In this document: in pieces, positions 51,385 through 60,622 of the stretch
How the letters are laid out: every line of letters starts with the position of its first letter
Position numbering within the stretch: the stretch's first letter is position 1
Source of the DNA: JACJXW01 sp964418125
GTDB taxonomy: Bacteria; Bacteroidota; Bacteroidia; Chitinophagales; Saprospiraceae
DNA: 64,000 nt
Direction of reading: 5' to 3'
Assembly (NCBI GenBank): GCA_964418125.1
Contig: CAYQKY010000012.1
Coordinates: forward strand, 31,092 to 95,091
Made by a program: the position numbers and the translations under genes
Notes under the pieces: generated by a model
Seen by the model: only the letters and a program-made list of their open reading frames with translations
Database searches by the model: none
What the model was told of the DNA's origin: nothing

Positions 51385-53007
51385 ATGACCTCCCCTCCTG
51401 ACCTCAGGAGTCATGGCGTCGGCGCCGGGCCTACAAGACAGCGGCGGCCGGTATATGTTGACCTGCTTCCTCCATGCAACAATGCTTGCCCGGCAGGCGA
51501 AAATATACAGGCATGGTTGGCGCTGGCACAGGCGGGGAAATGGGAAGAAGCCTGGCAGGTGATCATGCAGGATAACCCTATGCCTGCCGTGATGGGGCGC
51601 GTTTGTTACCATCCGTGCGAAGACGGCTGTAACCGGGCGTTCATTGACAGCCCGGTCAGCATTCATGCGGTAGAGCGATTTTTAGGCGACCAGGCAATTG
51701 AGAAAAACTGGAAAGTCTCCTATGACAAAAATCCGGGAGGCAAACGGGTTTTGATAGTGGGAGCCGGGCCAAGTGGATTGTCCGCAGCTTACCATCTCAC
51801 TCGCTTAGGGCATACCGTTGAAATCCGGGAGGCGGGACCGGTAGCAGGCGGTATGATGCATTTCGGCATTCCAGCCTACCGGCTTCCGAGGAATGTGCTG
51901 GATCATGAAGTGAAGCGCATCCAGGCGATGGGGGTAAAAATTACCTGTAACCATAAAGTAGAAAATGTGATGGAAGAAAAAAGGGCTGGCCATTTTGATG
52001 CTGTGTTCATTGCCGTGGGGGCCCATCTTTCAAAAAGAATTGATATTCCCAGCCGCGATGCCGGGAAGTTATTGGACGCCATCACCTTTTTAAAGCAGGT
52101 GGAACAAGGACAAGCGCCAAAAATAGGCAGAAGGGTAGCCGTTTACGGAGGAGGAAATACGGCTATGGATGCTGCGCGAACAGCAAAACGGCTGGGTGCC
52201 GATGAAGCGCTCATTATATACAGGAGAGACCGCCAATACATGCCGGCACATGAATTTGAAGCAGATGAGGCATTGGAAGAAGGCGTTAAAATCAACTGGC
52301 TTCGCACCATTAAAGCCATTGACGAGAATACCTTAACTGTTGAAGTTATGCGGTTGGAAGGCGGGCGTCCCATGCCCACCGGCCAGTTTGAAACCCTCGA
52401 AGCAGACTCGCTGATTTTGGCCCTGGGCCAGGATTCCGATACGGGATTTTTAAAAAACGTGCCCGGTATTGAATTCAATGCCGACGGCACGGTTATCGTA
52501 GGCTCCGATATGATGGCCGGCAGTAAAGGCATTTTTGCCGGCGGCGACATGGTGCCCAGCAAGCGAAATGTGGCCGTTGCAATAGGCCATGGCAAGAAAG
52601 CCGCTCGTTACATTGACGGTTTTTTAAGAGGAAGACCTTATGAAAAACCACCCAAACATCCCGTTGTGGGCCATACAAGGCTGCACCTTTGGTATAAAAC
52701 GCATGCTCCGAAAACGGAACAGGCCGAGCTTCCGGCAGTAAAGCGTATTGAAAGTTTTGAAGAAATAAAAGCAGGGTTGACTCAAGAGGAAGCGGTGTTC
52801 GAATCCCAGCGGTGCCTGTCTTGCGGCAACTGCTTTGAATGTGACGGCTGTTTCGGCGCCTGTCCGGAAGATGCCATTATAAAACTGGGCCCCGGCAACA
52901 GGTATCGTTATGACTATGAGCGCTGCACCGGTTGTGCAGTGTGTTATGAACAATGCCCTTGCCATGCCATAGAAATGATTCCCGAACCCAAAAACAAAAT
53001 TCACTAA
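51385..53007 (+). CDS. GltD-like NAD(P)/FAD oxidoreductase fused to a 2[4Fe-4S] ferredoxin
   Basis: A 540-residue protein: an N-terminal Cys-rich domain (PPCNNACPAGENIQAWL; CYHPCEDGCNR), FAD site VLIVGAGPSGLSAAYHL, NAD site VAVYGGGNTAMDAARTAKRL, and a C-terminal ferredoxin domain (CLSCGNCFECDGCFGACP, CTGCAVCYEQCP). This is the glutamate-synthase small-subunit fold used in many electron-bifurcating and ferredoxin-linked enzymes. It stands directly before PFOR, so it most likely moves electrons between ferredoxin and NAD(P)H, as an NfnB-like partner. A GTG at 51364 is an alternative start. Confidence 0.92.
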   Translation: MTSPPDLRSHGVGAGPTRQRRPVYVDLLPPCNNACPAGENIQAWLALAQAGKWEEAWQVIMQDNPMPAVMGRVCYHPCEDGCNRAFIDSPVSIHAVERFLGDQAIEKNWKVSYDKNPGGKRVLIVGAGPSGLSAAYHLTRLGHTVEIREAGPVAGGMMHFGIPAYRLPRNVLDHEVKRIQAMGVKITCNHKVENVMEEKRAGHFDAVFIAVGAHLSKRIDIPSRDAGKLLDAITFLKQVEQGQAPKIGRRVAVYGGGNTAMDAARTAKRLGADEALIIYRRDRQYMPAHEFEADEALEEGVKINWLRTIKAIDENTLTVEVMRLEGGRPMPTGQFETLEADSLILALGQDSDTGFLKNVPGIEFNADGTVIVGSDMMAGSKGIFAGGDMVPSKRNVAVAIGHGKKAARYIDGFLRGRPYEKPPKHPVVGHTRLHLWYKTHAPKTEQAELPAVKRIESFEEIKAGLTQEEAVFESQRCLSCGNCFECDGCFGACPEDAIIKLGPGNRYRYDYERCTGCAVCYEQCPCHAIEMIPEPKNKIH

Positions 53008-53009
53008 TT

Positions 53010-56000
53010 ATGGCCGATCAAACCAAAACAGTAACGATCGACGGTAACGAAGCAGTTTCCTATATAGCGTACCGAATTAATGAAGTTTGTGCTATTTATC
53101 CGATCACGCCAGCATCCCCTATGGCAGAACACGCTGATGAATGGTCGGCGGCAGGGGTGAGAAATATTTGGGGCAACATACCTGACGTGATTGAGATGCA
53201 AAGTGAAGGAGGCGCTGCCGGAGCTGTTCATGGAGCGTTGCAAACAGGCGCCCTGGCAACAACTTTTACCGCTTCCCAGGGATTAATGCTTATGCTGCCC
53301 AATATGTATAAAATTGCCGGGGAACTTACTTCCACGGCCTTTCATGTGGCGGCTCGTTCCCTTGCCGCCCAGGCCTTATCCATCTTTGGCGACCACAGCG
53401 ATGTGATGGCGGCCAGATCAACCGGCTTTGCTATGGTCGCTTCGGCCTCAGTGCAGGAAGCCCACGATATGGCCCTTATATGCCAGGCGGCAACCTTGAA
53501 ATCAAGGGTACCCTTTCTTCATTTTTTCGATGGATTCCGAACATCTCATGAAGTGAATAAGATAAGCCTGCTCTCCGATGAGCAGGTCAAGGCCATGGTG
53601 GATGATAAACTTATTTATGCCCACCGGCAACGTGCTTTGAATCCGGATAATCCCTTCATTCGCGGGACCGCACAGAACCCCGATGTATATTTCCAGGCCA
53701 GGGAAACGGTTAATAGCTATTATTTAAGCACGCCGGAGACCGTCCAGAAGACAATGGATGATTTTGGCCGGCTCACCGGAAGGAACTATCGCTTATATGA
53801 ATATTATGGCGATAAGGAGGCGGAAAGGGTTATCATTATCATGGCATCCGGAGCGGAAGTAGTCCGCGAAACGGTGAAAGAGTTGGCCGCTGGCGGAGAT
53901 AAGGTGGGGGTAATCCAGGTTCGCCTTTACCGCCCGTTCTCAATGAACCGTTTCTGTGAAATAATCCCCTCCTCTGTCAAGGCGATAGCCGTTCTGGATC
54001 GTACTAAAGAACCCGGCGCCACCGGAGAACCGCTTTATCTTGACGTAGTGGCGAGCCTGACGGAAGCTTACCACCAGGGTGTTGTTAACAAGCTTCCGCG
54101 TATAGTCGGAGGGCGCTATGGCCTGTCATCCAAGGAGTTTACGCCCGGCATGGCTAAAGGAGTTTTTGATGAGCTGAAAAAAGCATCTCCCAAAAACAAT
54201 TTTACCGTAGGAATCAAGGATGATGTTTCCTACACAAGCATAGAATATGATCCTGGGTTTGATATCATCCCGGAAGGCACTGTTAGCGCTGTGTTTTTTG
54301 GATTGGGCGCAGATGGGACGGTGGGCGCCAACAAAAACAGCATTAAGATCATCGGTGAAGAAGCCGGTTTATATGCACAGGGTTATTTTGTGTATGACTC
54401 CAAAAAATCCGGGGCGCAGACAGTATCTCATTTGCGTTTCGGCCCGAAGCCCTTCAGGGCTCCTTATCTTATCCACAAAGCCGATTTCATTGCCTGCCAT
54501 AAATTCAATTTTATCGAAAAAGTACAAATGCTCCGTTATGCAAAGCAGGGGTCTGTATTTTTATTGAACAGCCCCTACGGAGTTGACGAAATTTGGGATC
54601 ATATTCCCTTCCCCGTCCAGGAACAGATCCTCAAAAAGAAGTTGAAATTTTATATCATTGACGGATCTGGCGTCGCACAATCTGCCGGGCTTGGAATAAG
54701 GATCAATACGGTTATGCAGGCCTGTTTTTTTGCTCTTTCCGGTGTGTTGCCTAAAGAGGAAGCCATCGATAGGATTAAAGGGTCCATAGAAAAGGCTTAC
54801 CGCAAAAAGGGAAACGCCGTTATCCGGCAGAATTTCCGGGCAGTAGATGCAGCGTTGGAAAATTTATTCAAAGTACCGTTTCCGGCAAAAGCCGCCGGCG
54901 GCCTCCCGCTCCCTCCAACCGTATCGCGTGAGGCGCCTGAATTTGTGCAACGGGTAACGGCAATGATGATGCGCGGCGACGGAAACGAATTACCGGTGAG
55001 CCAACTGCCTGTCGACGGCACCTATCCAAGCGCTACTACCAGGTGGGAAAAGCGAAATATATCTGACCTTGTAGCCAGATGGGATCCGGAAATTTGTATT
55101 CAGTGCGGCAACTGCAGTTTTGTGTGCCCGCACAGCGTCATCCGGTCCAAATTTTACAATACAGAATATTTGAAATCTGCTCCGGAAGAATTTCCCGCTG
55201 CTCCTATCAATGCCCGGGGGTTTCCCGAAACCCGTTACACCTTGCAAGTATATGTGGAAGACTGTACCGGATGCAACCTGTGTGTAGAGGTTTGCCCGGT
55301 AACCAGCCCAAAGGATGCAGGCGCCAAAGCGATCAACCTGAGGCCAAGGCAACCTGTCCTGGAAAAAGAAAGAAAGAACATCCGTTTCTTCGAAAGCCTG
55401 CCTGTGAATGGCCGGGCCAAAGTGGATTTCTCTACAGTGCGAGGCGTCCAATTCCTCGAGCCTTTGTTCGAGTTTTCGGGCGCCTGCGCCGGTTGCGGCG
55501 AAACCCCCTATATCAAAGTACTCACCCAATTGTTCGGCGACCGGCTCATAGTGGCCAACGCTACCGGATGCTCTTCCATATATGGAGGCAACTTGCCTAC
55601 TACACCCTGGGCAGTCAACCAGGACGGCCAGGGCCCGGCATGGTCCAATTCATTGTTTGAAGATAATGCAGAGTTCGGCCTGGGTATGAGGATAACGGTC
55701 GATAACCATCTGGCGGCCGCCCGGGAACTGGTGCAGCAACTGAAACCGGAGATAGGTGAACAATTGGCGGATACTCTGCTGGACAATGCTCAGCACTATG
55801 AATCTGAAATCTGCAGGCAAAGGGAGGCGGTGGCTGAACTGAGAGAAAAAGTAGCTCAAATGCACTCTCCCGAAGCTGAGAAACTGCTGTCGGTGGCGGG
55901 CCATCTGGTCAGGAGGAGCGTGTGGCTGGTGGGGGGCGACGGCTGGGCTTATGACATAGGTTCTGGCGGGCTCGACCACGTGCTTTCAACATGCAGAAAC

Positions 56001-56603
56001 GTAAATATATTGGTTTTGGATACCGAAGTTTATTCCAACACCGGAGGCCAGATGTCTAAAGCTACTCCCACGGCCGCCACCGCGAAATTCGCGGCTGCAG
56101 GAAAGAAAGTAGGCAAGAAAGACCTGGCCCTTCAGGCGATTTCTTACGGTAATGTTTATGTGGCGCAGGTAGCTATGGGGGCTAATCCACAGCAAACCCT
56201 TTTGGCTTTGCGGGAAGCGGAAACCTATCCCGGCCCCTCTTTGATCCTGGCCTACAGCCATTGCATAGCCCATGGAATTGATATGCAAAAAGGATTAACC
56301 CAACAAAAACTGGCAGTGAATTGCGGGTATTGGCCGCTGATCCGCTACAACCCGGAATTGCGGGCAGCGGGTAAAAACCCATTTGTCCTTGATTCGCCCA
56401 GGCCCACTATAAAATTGAAAGAATATGCGTACAACGAGTTGCGCTACCGCATTTTGAGCCATACCATGCCTGAGGAAGCCGAACGGTTGCTCGAAGCGGC
56501 TCAGAAACAGGTGGACCTGCGCTGGGAAACCTATGAGGATATGTCAGGATGGAAGGCAGAACAGTTTAATCCGGTATTTTACTTTGAATGTAATTGCCCG
56601 TAA
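53010..56603 (+). CDS. nifJ: Pyruvate:ferredoxin (flavodoxin) oxidoreductase
   Basis: A 1197-residue single-chain PFOR converting pyruvate and CoA to acetyl-CoA, CO2 and reduced ferredoxin. In order: pyrimidine-binding N-terminus (IYPITPASPMAEHADE), transketolase-C-like and gamma domains, ferredoxin domain (CIQCGNCSFVCP, CTGCNLCVEVCP), then the TPP-binding domain (CAGCGETPYIKVL, GNLPTTPW, GGDGWAYDIGSGGLDHVLS). All key motifs are intact. It indicates an anaerobic or micro-oxic pyruvate route. It lies two bases after the stop of the GltD-ferredoxin gene, the likely electron partner. Confidence 0.97.
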   Translation: MADQTKTVTIDGNEAVSYIAYRINEVCAIYPITPASPMAEHADEWSAAGVRNIWGNIPDVIEMQSEGGAAGAVHGALQTGALATTFTASQGLMLMLPNMYKIAGELTSTAFHVAARSLAAQALSIFGDHSDVMAARSTGFAMVASASVQEAHDMALICQAATLKSRVPFLHFFDGFRTSHEVNKISLLSDEQVKAMVDDKLIYAHRQRALNPDNPFIRGTAQNPDVYFQARETVNSYYLSTPETVQKTMDDFGRLTGRNYRLYEYYGDKEAERVIIIMASGAEVVRETVKELAAGGDKVGVIQVRLYRPFSMNRFCEIIPSSVKAIAVLDRTKEPGATGEPLYLDVVASLTEAYHQGVVNKLPRIVGGRYGLSSKEFTPGMAKGVFDELKKASPKNNFTVGIKDDVSYTSIEYDPGFDIIPEGTVSAVFFGLGADGTVGANKNSIKIIGEEAGLYAQGYFVYDSKKSGAQTVSHLRFGPKPFRAPYLIHKADFIACHKFNFIEKVQMLRYAKQGSVFLLNSPYGVDEIWDHIPFPVQEQILKKKLKFYIIDGSGVAQSAGLGIRINTVMQACFFALSGVLPKEEAIDRIKGSIEKAYRKKGNAVIRQNFRAVDAALENLFKVPFPAKAAGGLPLPPTVSREAPEFVQRVTAMMMRGDGNELPVSQLPVDGTYPSATTRWEKRNISDLVARWDPEICIQCGNCSFVCPHSVIRSKFYNTEYLKSAPEEFPAAPINARGFPETRYTLQVYVEDCTGCNLCVEVCPVTSPKDAGAKAINLRPRQPVLEKERKNIRFFESLPVNGRAKVDFSTVRGVQFLEPLFEFSGACAGCGETPYIKVLTQLFGDRLIVANATGCSSIYGGNLPTTPWAVNQDGQGPAWSNSLFEDNAEFGLGMRITVDNHLAAARELVQQLKPEIGEQLADTLLDNAQHYESEICRQREAVAELREKVAQMHSPEAEKLLSVAGHLVRRSVWLVGGDGWAYDIGSGGLDHVLSTCRNVNILVLDTEVYSNTGGQMSKATPTAATAKFAAAGKKVGKKDLALQAISYGNVYVAQVAMGANPQQTLLALREAETYPGPSLILAYSHCIAHGIDMQKGLTQQKLAVNCGYWPLIRYNPELRAAGKNPFVLDSPRPTIKLKEYAYNELRYRILSHTMPEEAERLLEAAQKQVDLRWETYEDMSGWKAEQFNPVFYFECNCP

Positions 56604-56728
56604 CATCAGTCCTGGATAGCCAAGGTTACGGTAGGGATGGAAGTCGGCATTTCATATATCTACAATGTATTCTTGATTTCCTTATTGATTAGTGGAAAAA
56701 CCTATTCAGGAAACACACAAATTCCAGA

Positions 56729-57967
56729 ATGATCAAGATGTCAGCTAAATACAAAGCACTGGCGGTTGTGTTTCTTTGTTTATTTACTATCGCTTTGGGA
56801 TTCGGCGTCATTTTGCCGGTGTTGCCGTTTTACACAGAGCGGCTGGCTTTGGATGCAGGGGCCTCTCCAGAGAGCGTAACTTTACACATCGGATTTTTGA
56901 CCAGTGCCTATCCTTTTTTTCAGATGTTTTTTGCACCTCTCTGGGGGCGGTGGTCTGACCGGCTGGGCAGAAAACCGCTTATTATCGTTGGGCTGTCAGG
57001 GTTTATTTTGATGCAATTGTTTACCGGTATTGCAACCTCGCTCTGGATGCTCTATGGGGCCCGGGTCATCGGAGGTATTTTCACCTCTTCGGTTATCCCT
57101 GTCGGCTATGCGGTGGTCAGCGACCTGACCTCGGAGAAGAGGCGTACGTTAGGCATTGCCCTGGCCGGCGCGTCATACAGTTCAGGGGTGCTGGCGGGGC
57201 CATTTATCGGGGGGTTGCTTAGCCGAACCAACTTGCATTTCAACCAGGGGTGGGGGCACTTTTTAATCAATGATTATTCCGTTCCTTTTTTCTTTCTTGT
57301 TGTGATAGGTATGAGCCTGTTGCCGGTTGCATCCAAATGGCTGAAAAACCCGAAAGGCATTCATGATAAAGAGCCCATTAATTCGGAGATGGCCAAATGG
57401 CCACAACTGATGCGGAATTTATTCCTTTTTTTACTGTTGTCGTTCATTTATCAGGTTGCCCTCACCTTATTCGAATCTGTATTTTCCATTTATTCCAAGA
57501 ATGTATTGCAGTACGATGCCCTTGCCATTGGATATGGTTTCATGGTTTGCGCCTTGATGATGGGCATATTGCAACCCGTAGTGGTTTCACAAAAAGTTAA
57601 GAAAATTATCTCCGGCCGAAATCAGATCATTTTGGGATTCTGTGTATTTGGTATATGCATGCCTCTTCTACTAATTACTGGCCGGCTTTTTTTCGTACTG
57701 GCGCTGGTCGGGCTATTGGCTACAGGAGGTGCATTCGTTATTCCGAATCTCACCTCCATTATTACCTTAAAAGGAAAGCCATATATGGGCCAGGCGCTCG
57801 GTATTCAAAATTCGGTTAACAGCCTTGGGCAGGTGATAGGCCCGATTGCCGGGAGTTGGCTTCTGGCCGTAAACGAATCGCTACCGTATCTCCTTGCCGG
57901 AATAGCAGTAATTTTCGTTGCTTTGTTTCTTGCGGGAAGCAAAAGATTTGGTGCGGTAACAGTTTAA
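56729..57967 (+). CDS. MFS transporter
   Basis: A 412-residue twelve-helix major facilitator. The loop-2 motif GRWSDRLGRKPLIIVG matches the MFS signature, as in TetA-like drug/proton antiporters. Substrate unknown; drug or metabolite export is possible. A second ATG lies nine bases on at 56738. The gap 56604-56728 shows no gene. Confidence 0.9.
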   Translation: MIKMSAKYKALAVVFLCLFTIALGFGVILPVLPFYTERLALDAGASPESVTLHIGFLTSAYPFFQMFFAPLWGRWSDRLGRKPLIIVGLSGFILMQLFTGIATSLWMLYGARVIGGIFTSSVIPVGYAVVSDLTSEKRRTLGIALAGASYSSGVLAGPFIGGLLSRTNLHFNQGWGHFLINDYSVPFFFLVVIGMSLLPVASKWLKNPKGIHDKEPINSEMAKWPQLMRNLFLFLLLSFIYQVALTLFESVFSIYSKNVLQYDALAIGYGFMVCALMMGILQPVVVSQKVKKIISGRNQIILGFCVFGICMPLLLITGRLFFVLALVGLLATGGAFVIPNLTSIITLKGKPYMGQALGIQNSVNSLGQVIGPIAGSWLLAVNESLPYLLAGIAVIFVALFLAGSKRFGAVTV

Positions 57968-58003
57968 TTAATAATGGTTGACCTCTTATTAAAAAATAAA
58001 ACA

Positions 58004-58621
58004 ATGTCAAAAACCGAGCAAATAAAAAAACGCTACGACCGTATAGCGCGATGGTATAACCTTCTGGACAAGCCGATGGAGAGCACCATGTTCTCAAAAT
58101 GGCGCGGGATATTAGTTGGCGATGTCTTCGGCAGAACGCTGGAGGTAGGCGTCGGGACAGGAAAAACCATACCATATTACCCTAAGGATGTCAACCTTAC
58201 AGTGATCGACTTCAGTGAAAATATGCTGGAAAATGCGAAAGCAAAATACGGGGGTGATCCGCGCAATATTACCTTTCTGGAGATGGATGTCCAGGATATG
58301 GACTTCGGGGATAATACTTTTGATACCGTAGTTACGAGTTGCGTATTTTGTTCAGTACCTGACCCGGTGAAAGGGTTAAAGGAAATCAGGAGAGTTTTGA
58401 AGCCGGGCGGCCAGTTGCGGATGCTGGAGCATGTACGAAGCTCTGGCAGAATAACCGGCAAGCTGATGGATTGGTTCAACTTCATTCCCGTGAATATCTG
58501 GGGAGCGAATATCAACCGGAGAACAGTGGATAATCTGAAAAAGGCTGGATTTACAGAAATAAAAGTCACTCCCCTCTGGAAAGATATCGTAAAGCTGATA
58601 GAGGTAGAGAACAACAAATGA
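58004..58621 (+). CDS. Class I SAM-dependent methyltransferase
   Basis: A 205-residue methyltransferase: RYDRIARWYNLLDKPME, SAM site LEVGVGTGKTIPYYP, then VIDFSENMLENA and VLKPGGQLRMLEHVRSS. The C-terminal region resembles UbiE/phospholipid methyltransferase-like proteins. A longer start at 57974 is possible. Probable role in lipid or quinone methylation, uncertain. Confidence 0.9.
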   Translation: MSKTEQIKKRYDRIARWYNLLDKPMESTMFSKWRGILVGDVFGRTLEVGVGTGKTIPYYPKDVNLTVIDFSENMLENAKAKYGGDPRNITFLEMDVQDMDFGDNTFDTVVTSCVFCSVPDPVKGLKEIRRVLKPGGQLRMLEHVRSSGRITGKLMDWFNFIPVNIWGANINRRTVDNLKKAGFTEIKVTPLWKDIVKLIEVENNK

Positions 58622-58709
58622 AGTTGGGGTTGATTAATGTTGTGAAACTGTTCATCACGCCCTTTGGTAGCCGGGATACTTATTCAAATGATTGCCTGAA
58701 ACATCTGCC

Positions 58710-59366
58710 ATGAAAAAAACACTTGTTCCAACAGATTTTTCTTCGCTTGCTGAAAATGCAACAAGTACAGATAATAAAATTATGGCCTTGGCCTCAGTTT
58801 TTGTGGAGGAACTGTTCTGCAACAAGTTGCCGGAAGGGCATATTTTCCACAACCTGACCCACACCTGTCTGGTCGTGCAGGCAGTTGAGGAGATTTGTGA
58901 ATTTCTCGCTATTTCGAAATCCGAACGAGAGGTGGTACTCTTGGCAGCATGGTTTCATGATTGTGGCCATGTAAATGCCTGTACCAGGCATGAAGAAGAA
59001 AGTAAAAAGTTCGCAAAATCTTTTTTGAAGGCAGCCAATTATCCAGATACAAAAATCACAAAAGTGCTCCAATGCATAGAGGCCACAAAGTTGCCCCAAT
59101 GTCCAGTTGACATACTTGGCCAAATACTCTGCGATGCTGATTTGTATCATCTTGCAGACAGCAACTATTTTGATTTGCTCGCCAAACTGAGAGAAGAATG
59201 GGTTCAGATTAGAAACGAAGAATATTCGGATAAAGAGTGGTTTCAATTGAACCTAAACTTTTTACAGGCGCATCAATATTTCACCGATTTTGGAAAAGTG
59301 GTTTTGGAAGAAAAAAAACAATCGGGCATAAAGGTGTTGGAGATGGCCTGCAAATTTTATGAATAA
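58710..59366 (+). CDS. HD-domain phosphohydrolase with a UspA-like N-terminal start
   Basis: A 218-residue protein. The HD domain is intact: HNLTHTCLVVQAVEEI, WFHDCGHVNACT, CDADLYHL, giving the metal-binding His/Asp set of HD hydrolases. The first 18 residues (MKKTLVPTDFSSLAENAT) are the typical beginning of a universal stress protein (UspA), not of an HD domain. This suggests the gene gained its start from a Usp gene by rearrangement. A very similar Usp start without any HD domain lies at 59402-59506. Confidence 0.82.
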   Translation: MKKTLVPTDFSSLAENATSTDNKIMALASVFVEELFCNKLPEGHIFHNLTHTCLVVQAVEEICEFLAISKSEREVVLLAAWFHDCGHVNACTRHEEESKKFAKSFLKAANYPDTKITKVLQCIEATKLPQCPVDILGQILCDADLYHLADSNYFDLLAKLREEWVQIRNEEYSDKEWFQLNLNFLQAHQYFTDFGKVVLEEKKQSGIKVLEMACKFYE

Positions 59367-59401
59367 CTATGGCGCTGGATTTTTAACAATCACTGATAAT
59401 C

Positions 59402-59506
59402 ATGAAAAAAACACTTGTCCCTACTGGCTTCTCCCCCTGCGCCAACCACGCAGCCGGGTTAGCTTTGCATATTGCCAATAAAGCAAACGCTGAATCAAGG
59501 AGCTAA
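59402..59506 (+). pseudogene. Universal stress protein (UspA) N-terminal fragment
   Basis: A 34-residue frame, MKKTLVPTGFSPCANHAA followed by LALHIANKA, is the first strand and helix of a UspA protein, ending at a TAA. The rest is gone; the next sequence is a decayed copy of the regulator at 20783. It closely matches the start of the HD gene at 58710, so the two are likely products of one duplication. Confidence 0.75.
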
Positions 59507-59544
59507 CGATCAGAAACATGATTAGCATCAGGTGCCTGGAGGGT

Positions 59545-59610
59545 ATGAGCATGAGCAAGTACAAACAGCTAAATCAAAAAACTCGCCTGTCATTGGACAA
59601 GATTCTGTAA
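59545..59610 (+). pseudogene. Remnant of HMA-AraC regulator (C-terminal end)
   Basis: The frame gives MSMSKYKQLNQKTRLSLDK then IL and stop, against MSMSEYKQLKDKPRSPLDK then IL at the end of the intact regulator at 20783. The match continues into about 80 bp of 3' flank (59611-59690 against 21365-21430). This marks the left edge of a duplicated, decayed segment. Confidence 0.88.
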
Positions 59611-59687
59611 ATATTGTCCAAAAGAACATAAACCACAATCGTGAATAAGTCGTAAATTTATGATTATTAAATGATTAGGGTTAAAAT

Positions 59688-59816
59688 TTGCTGGACAACG
59701 AAAGATGGGAAAACGACCGGGAAGCAAACGGTTATGTGCCGTCCTCGTTCGAAGGCGTCCATAACTGCGTAGTGTCACTAGAAGCGGAAACGCCCGATGC
59801 TGCCAAAGCCAACTAA
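59688..59816 (+). pseudogene. Remnant of CBM48-domain gene (C-terminal end)
   Basis: Forty-two codons encode WENDREANGYVPSSFEGVHN and CVVSLEAE, matching WANDPEADGYAPSPYEGVHN and CVVSVEGG in the intact gene at 22271. The front two thirds of the gene are missing. It sits between the regulator remnant and the intact lycopene-cyclase gene, in the same order as the first copy. Confidence 0.88.
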
Positions 59817-59845
59817 ACTATCAACCCGGTTTTAAAACAAGCAGC

Positions 59846-60556
59846 ATGAAATACGCCTGGTTTATATGGTCATTGATAGCATTAGCTTTCTGGGGTTATA
59901 CATACTGGAGGAAGCCCGGATTCCGCAAGGAAATGAGGCAAATAAGCTGGCTGACAATGTTGTTCGGGTTGACCGAGCCGTTGTTCGTTCCGGAATACTG
60001 GGCTCCTCCTTCTTTGTTCGACCTGGCTGACAGGACGGGTTTCGATATTGAGAGTTTCTTGTTTTCATTCGCTATCGGAGGTATAGGAGCCGTGCTTTAC
60101 AGGCTGGTATTTCCTGCCAGCCTAAGCCCATTGGATGAACACGAAAGGCAACACGCCAGGCACAGGCTGCACCGTGTATTGCTTTTTTTTCCGGTGGCGG
60201 TGTTCCTGGTGCTGGCGGTTTTTACCGGGTTGAACCACATATACTGCGGTGTGATTGCATTGTTTCTGGGAGGGGTGGCAACACTGTATTGCCGCCCCGA
60301 CCTGAAATACAAAATCTGGGTGGGCGGCTTGCTGTTCCTGGCACTTTATGCGGTGTACTTCGGCAGCCTGCTGCTCTTTTTCCCGGACTTCGTTGACAAC
60401 CATTGGAACCTTGCAGCGCTCACGGGCATCAAAGTCATCGGCATCCCATTGGAGGAACTGCTCTTTGCATTCACCTTCGGCATGTATTGGTCCGGCTTGT
60501 ACGAACACCTTTTTTGGTACCGGTTAAAACCTGAAGACAACTTGTCTCATGCATAA
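59846..60556 (+). CDS. Lycopene-cyclase-domain membrane protein
   Basis: A 236-residue protein of six or seven helices with the two half-repeats of the CrtYcd-type lycopene cyclase family; the motifs LTEPLFVPEYWAPP and PLEELLFAFTFG (the P-x-E-(E/D) site) are intact. It would cyclise carotenoid ends or a related isoprenoid. This is the only complete gene of the decayed duplicate segment; in the other copy (22646-22705) only its last 19 codons remain. The stop overlaps the start of the dehydrogenase remnant. Confidence 0.9.
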   Translation: MKYAWFIWSLIALAFWGYTYWRKPGFRKEMRQISWLTMLFGLTEPLFVPEYWAPPSLFDLADRTGFDIESFLFSFAIGGIGAVLYRLVFPASLSPLDEHERQHARHRLHRVLLFFPVAVFLVLAVFTGLNHIYCGVIALFLGGVATLYCRPDLKYKIWVGGLLFLALYAVYFGSLLLFFPDFVDNHWNLAALTGIKVIGIPLEELLFAFTFGMYWSGLYEHLFWYRLKPEDNLSHA

Positions 60557-60620
60557 CCAACGCCCACATAGCACCGTTTGCCTGCCTGCCACCGGACTGC
60601 CGAGGGTGCTTGTAATAGGG
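60549..60620 (+). pseudogene. Remnant of NDH-2-like dehydrogenase (N-terminal end)
   Basis: Frame MHNQRPHSTVCLPATGLP then RVLVIG aligns with MLNQCPHSTVCLPATRLP then RIVVVG at 22698. Only the first 24 codons remain before the frame joins a CBS-domain fragment. It marks the right edge of the duplicate segment. Confidence 0.88.
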
Positions 60621-60622
60621 AC

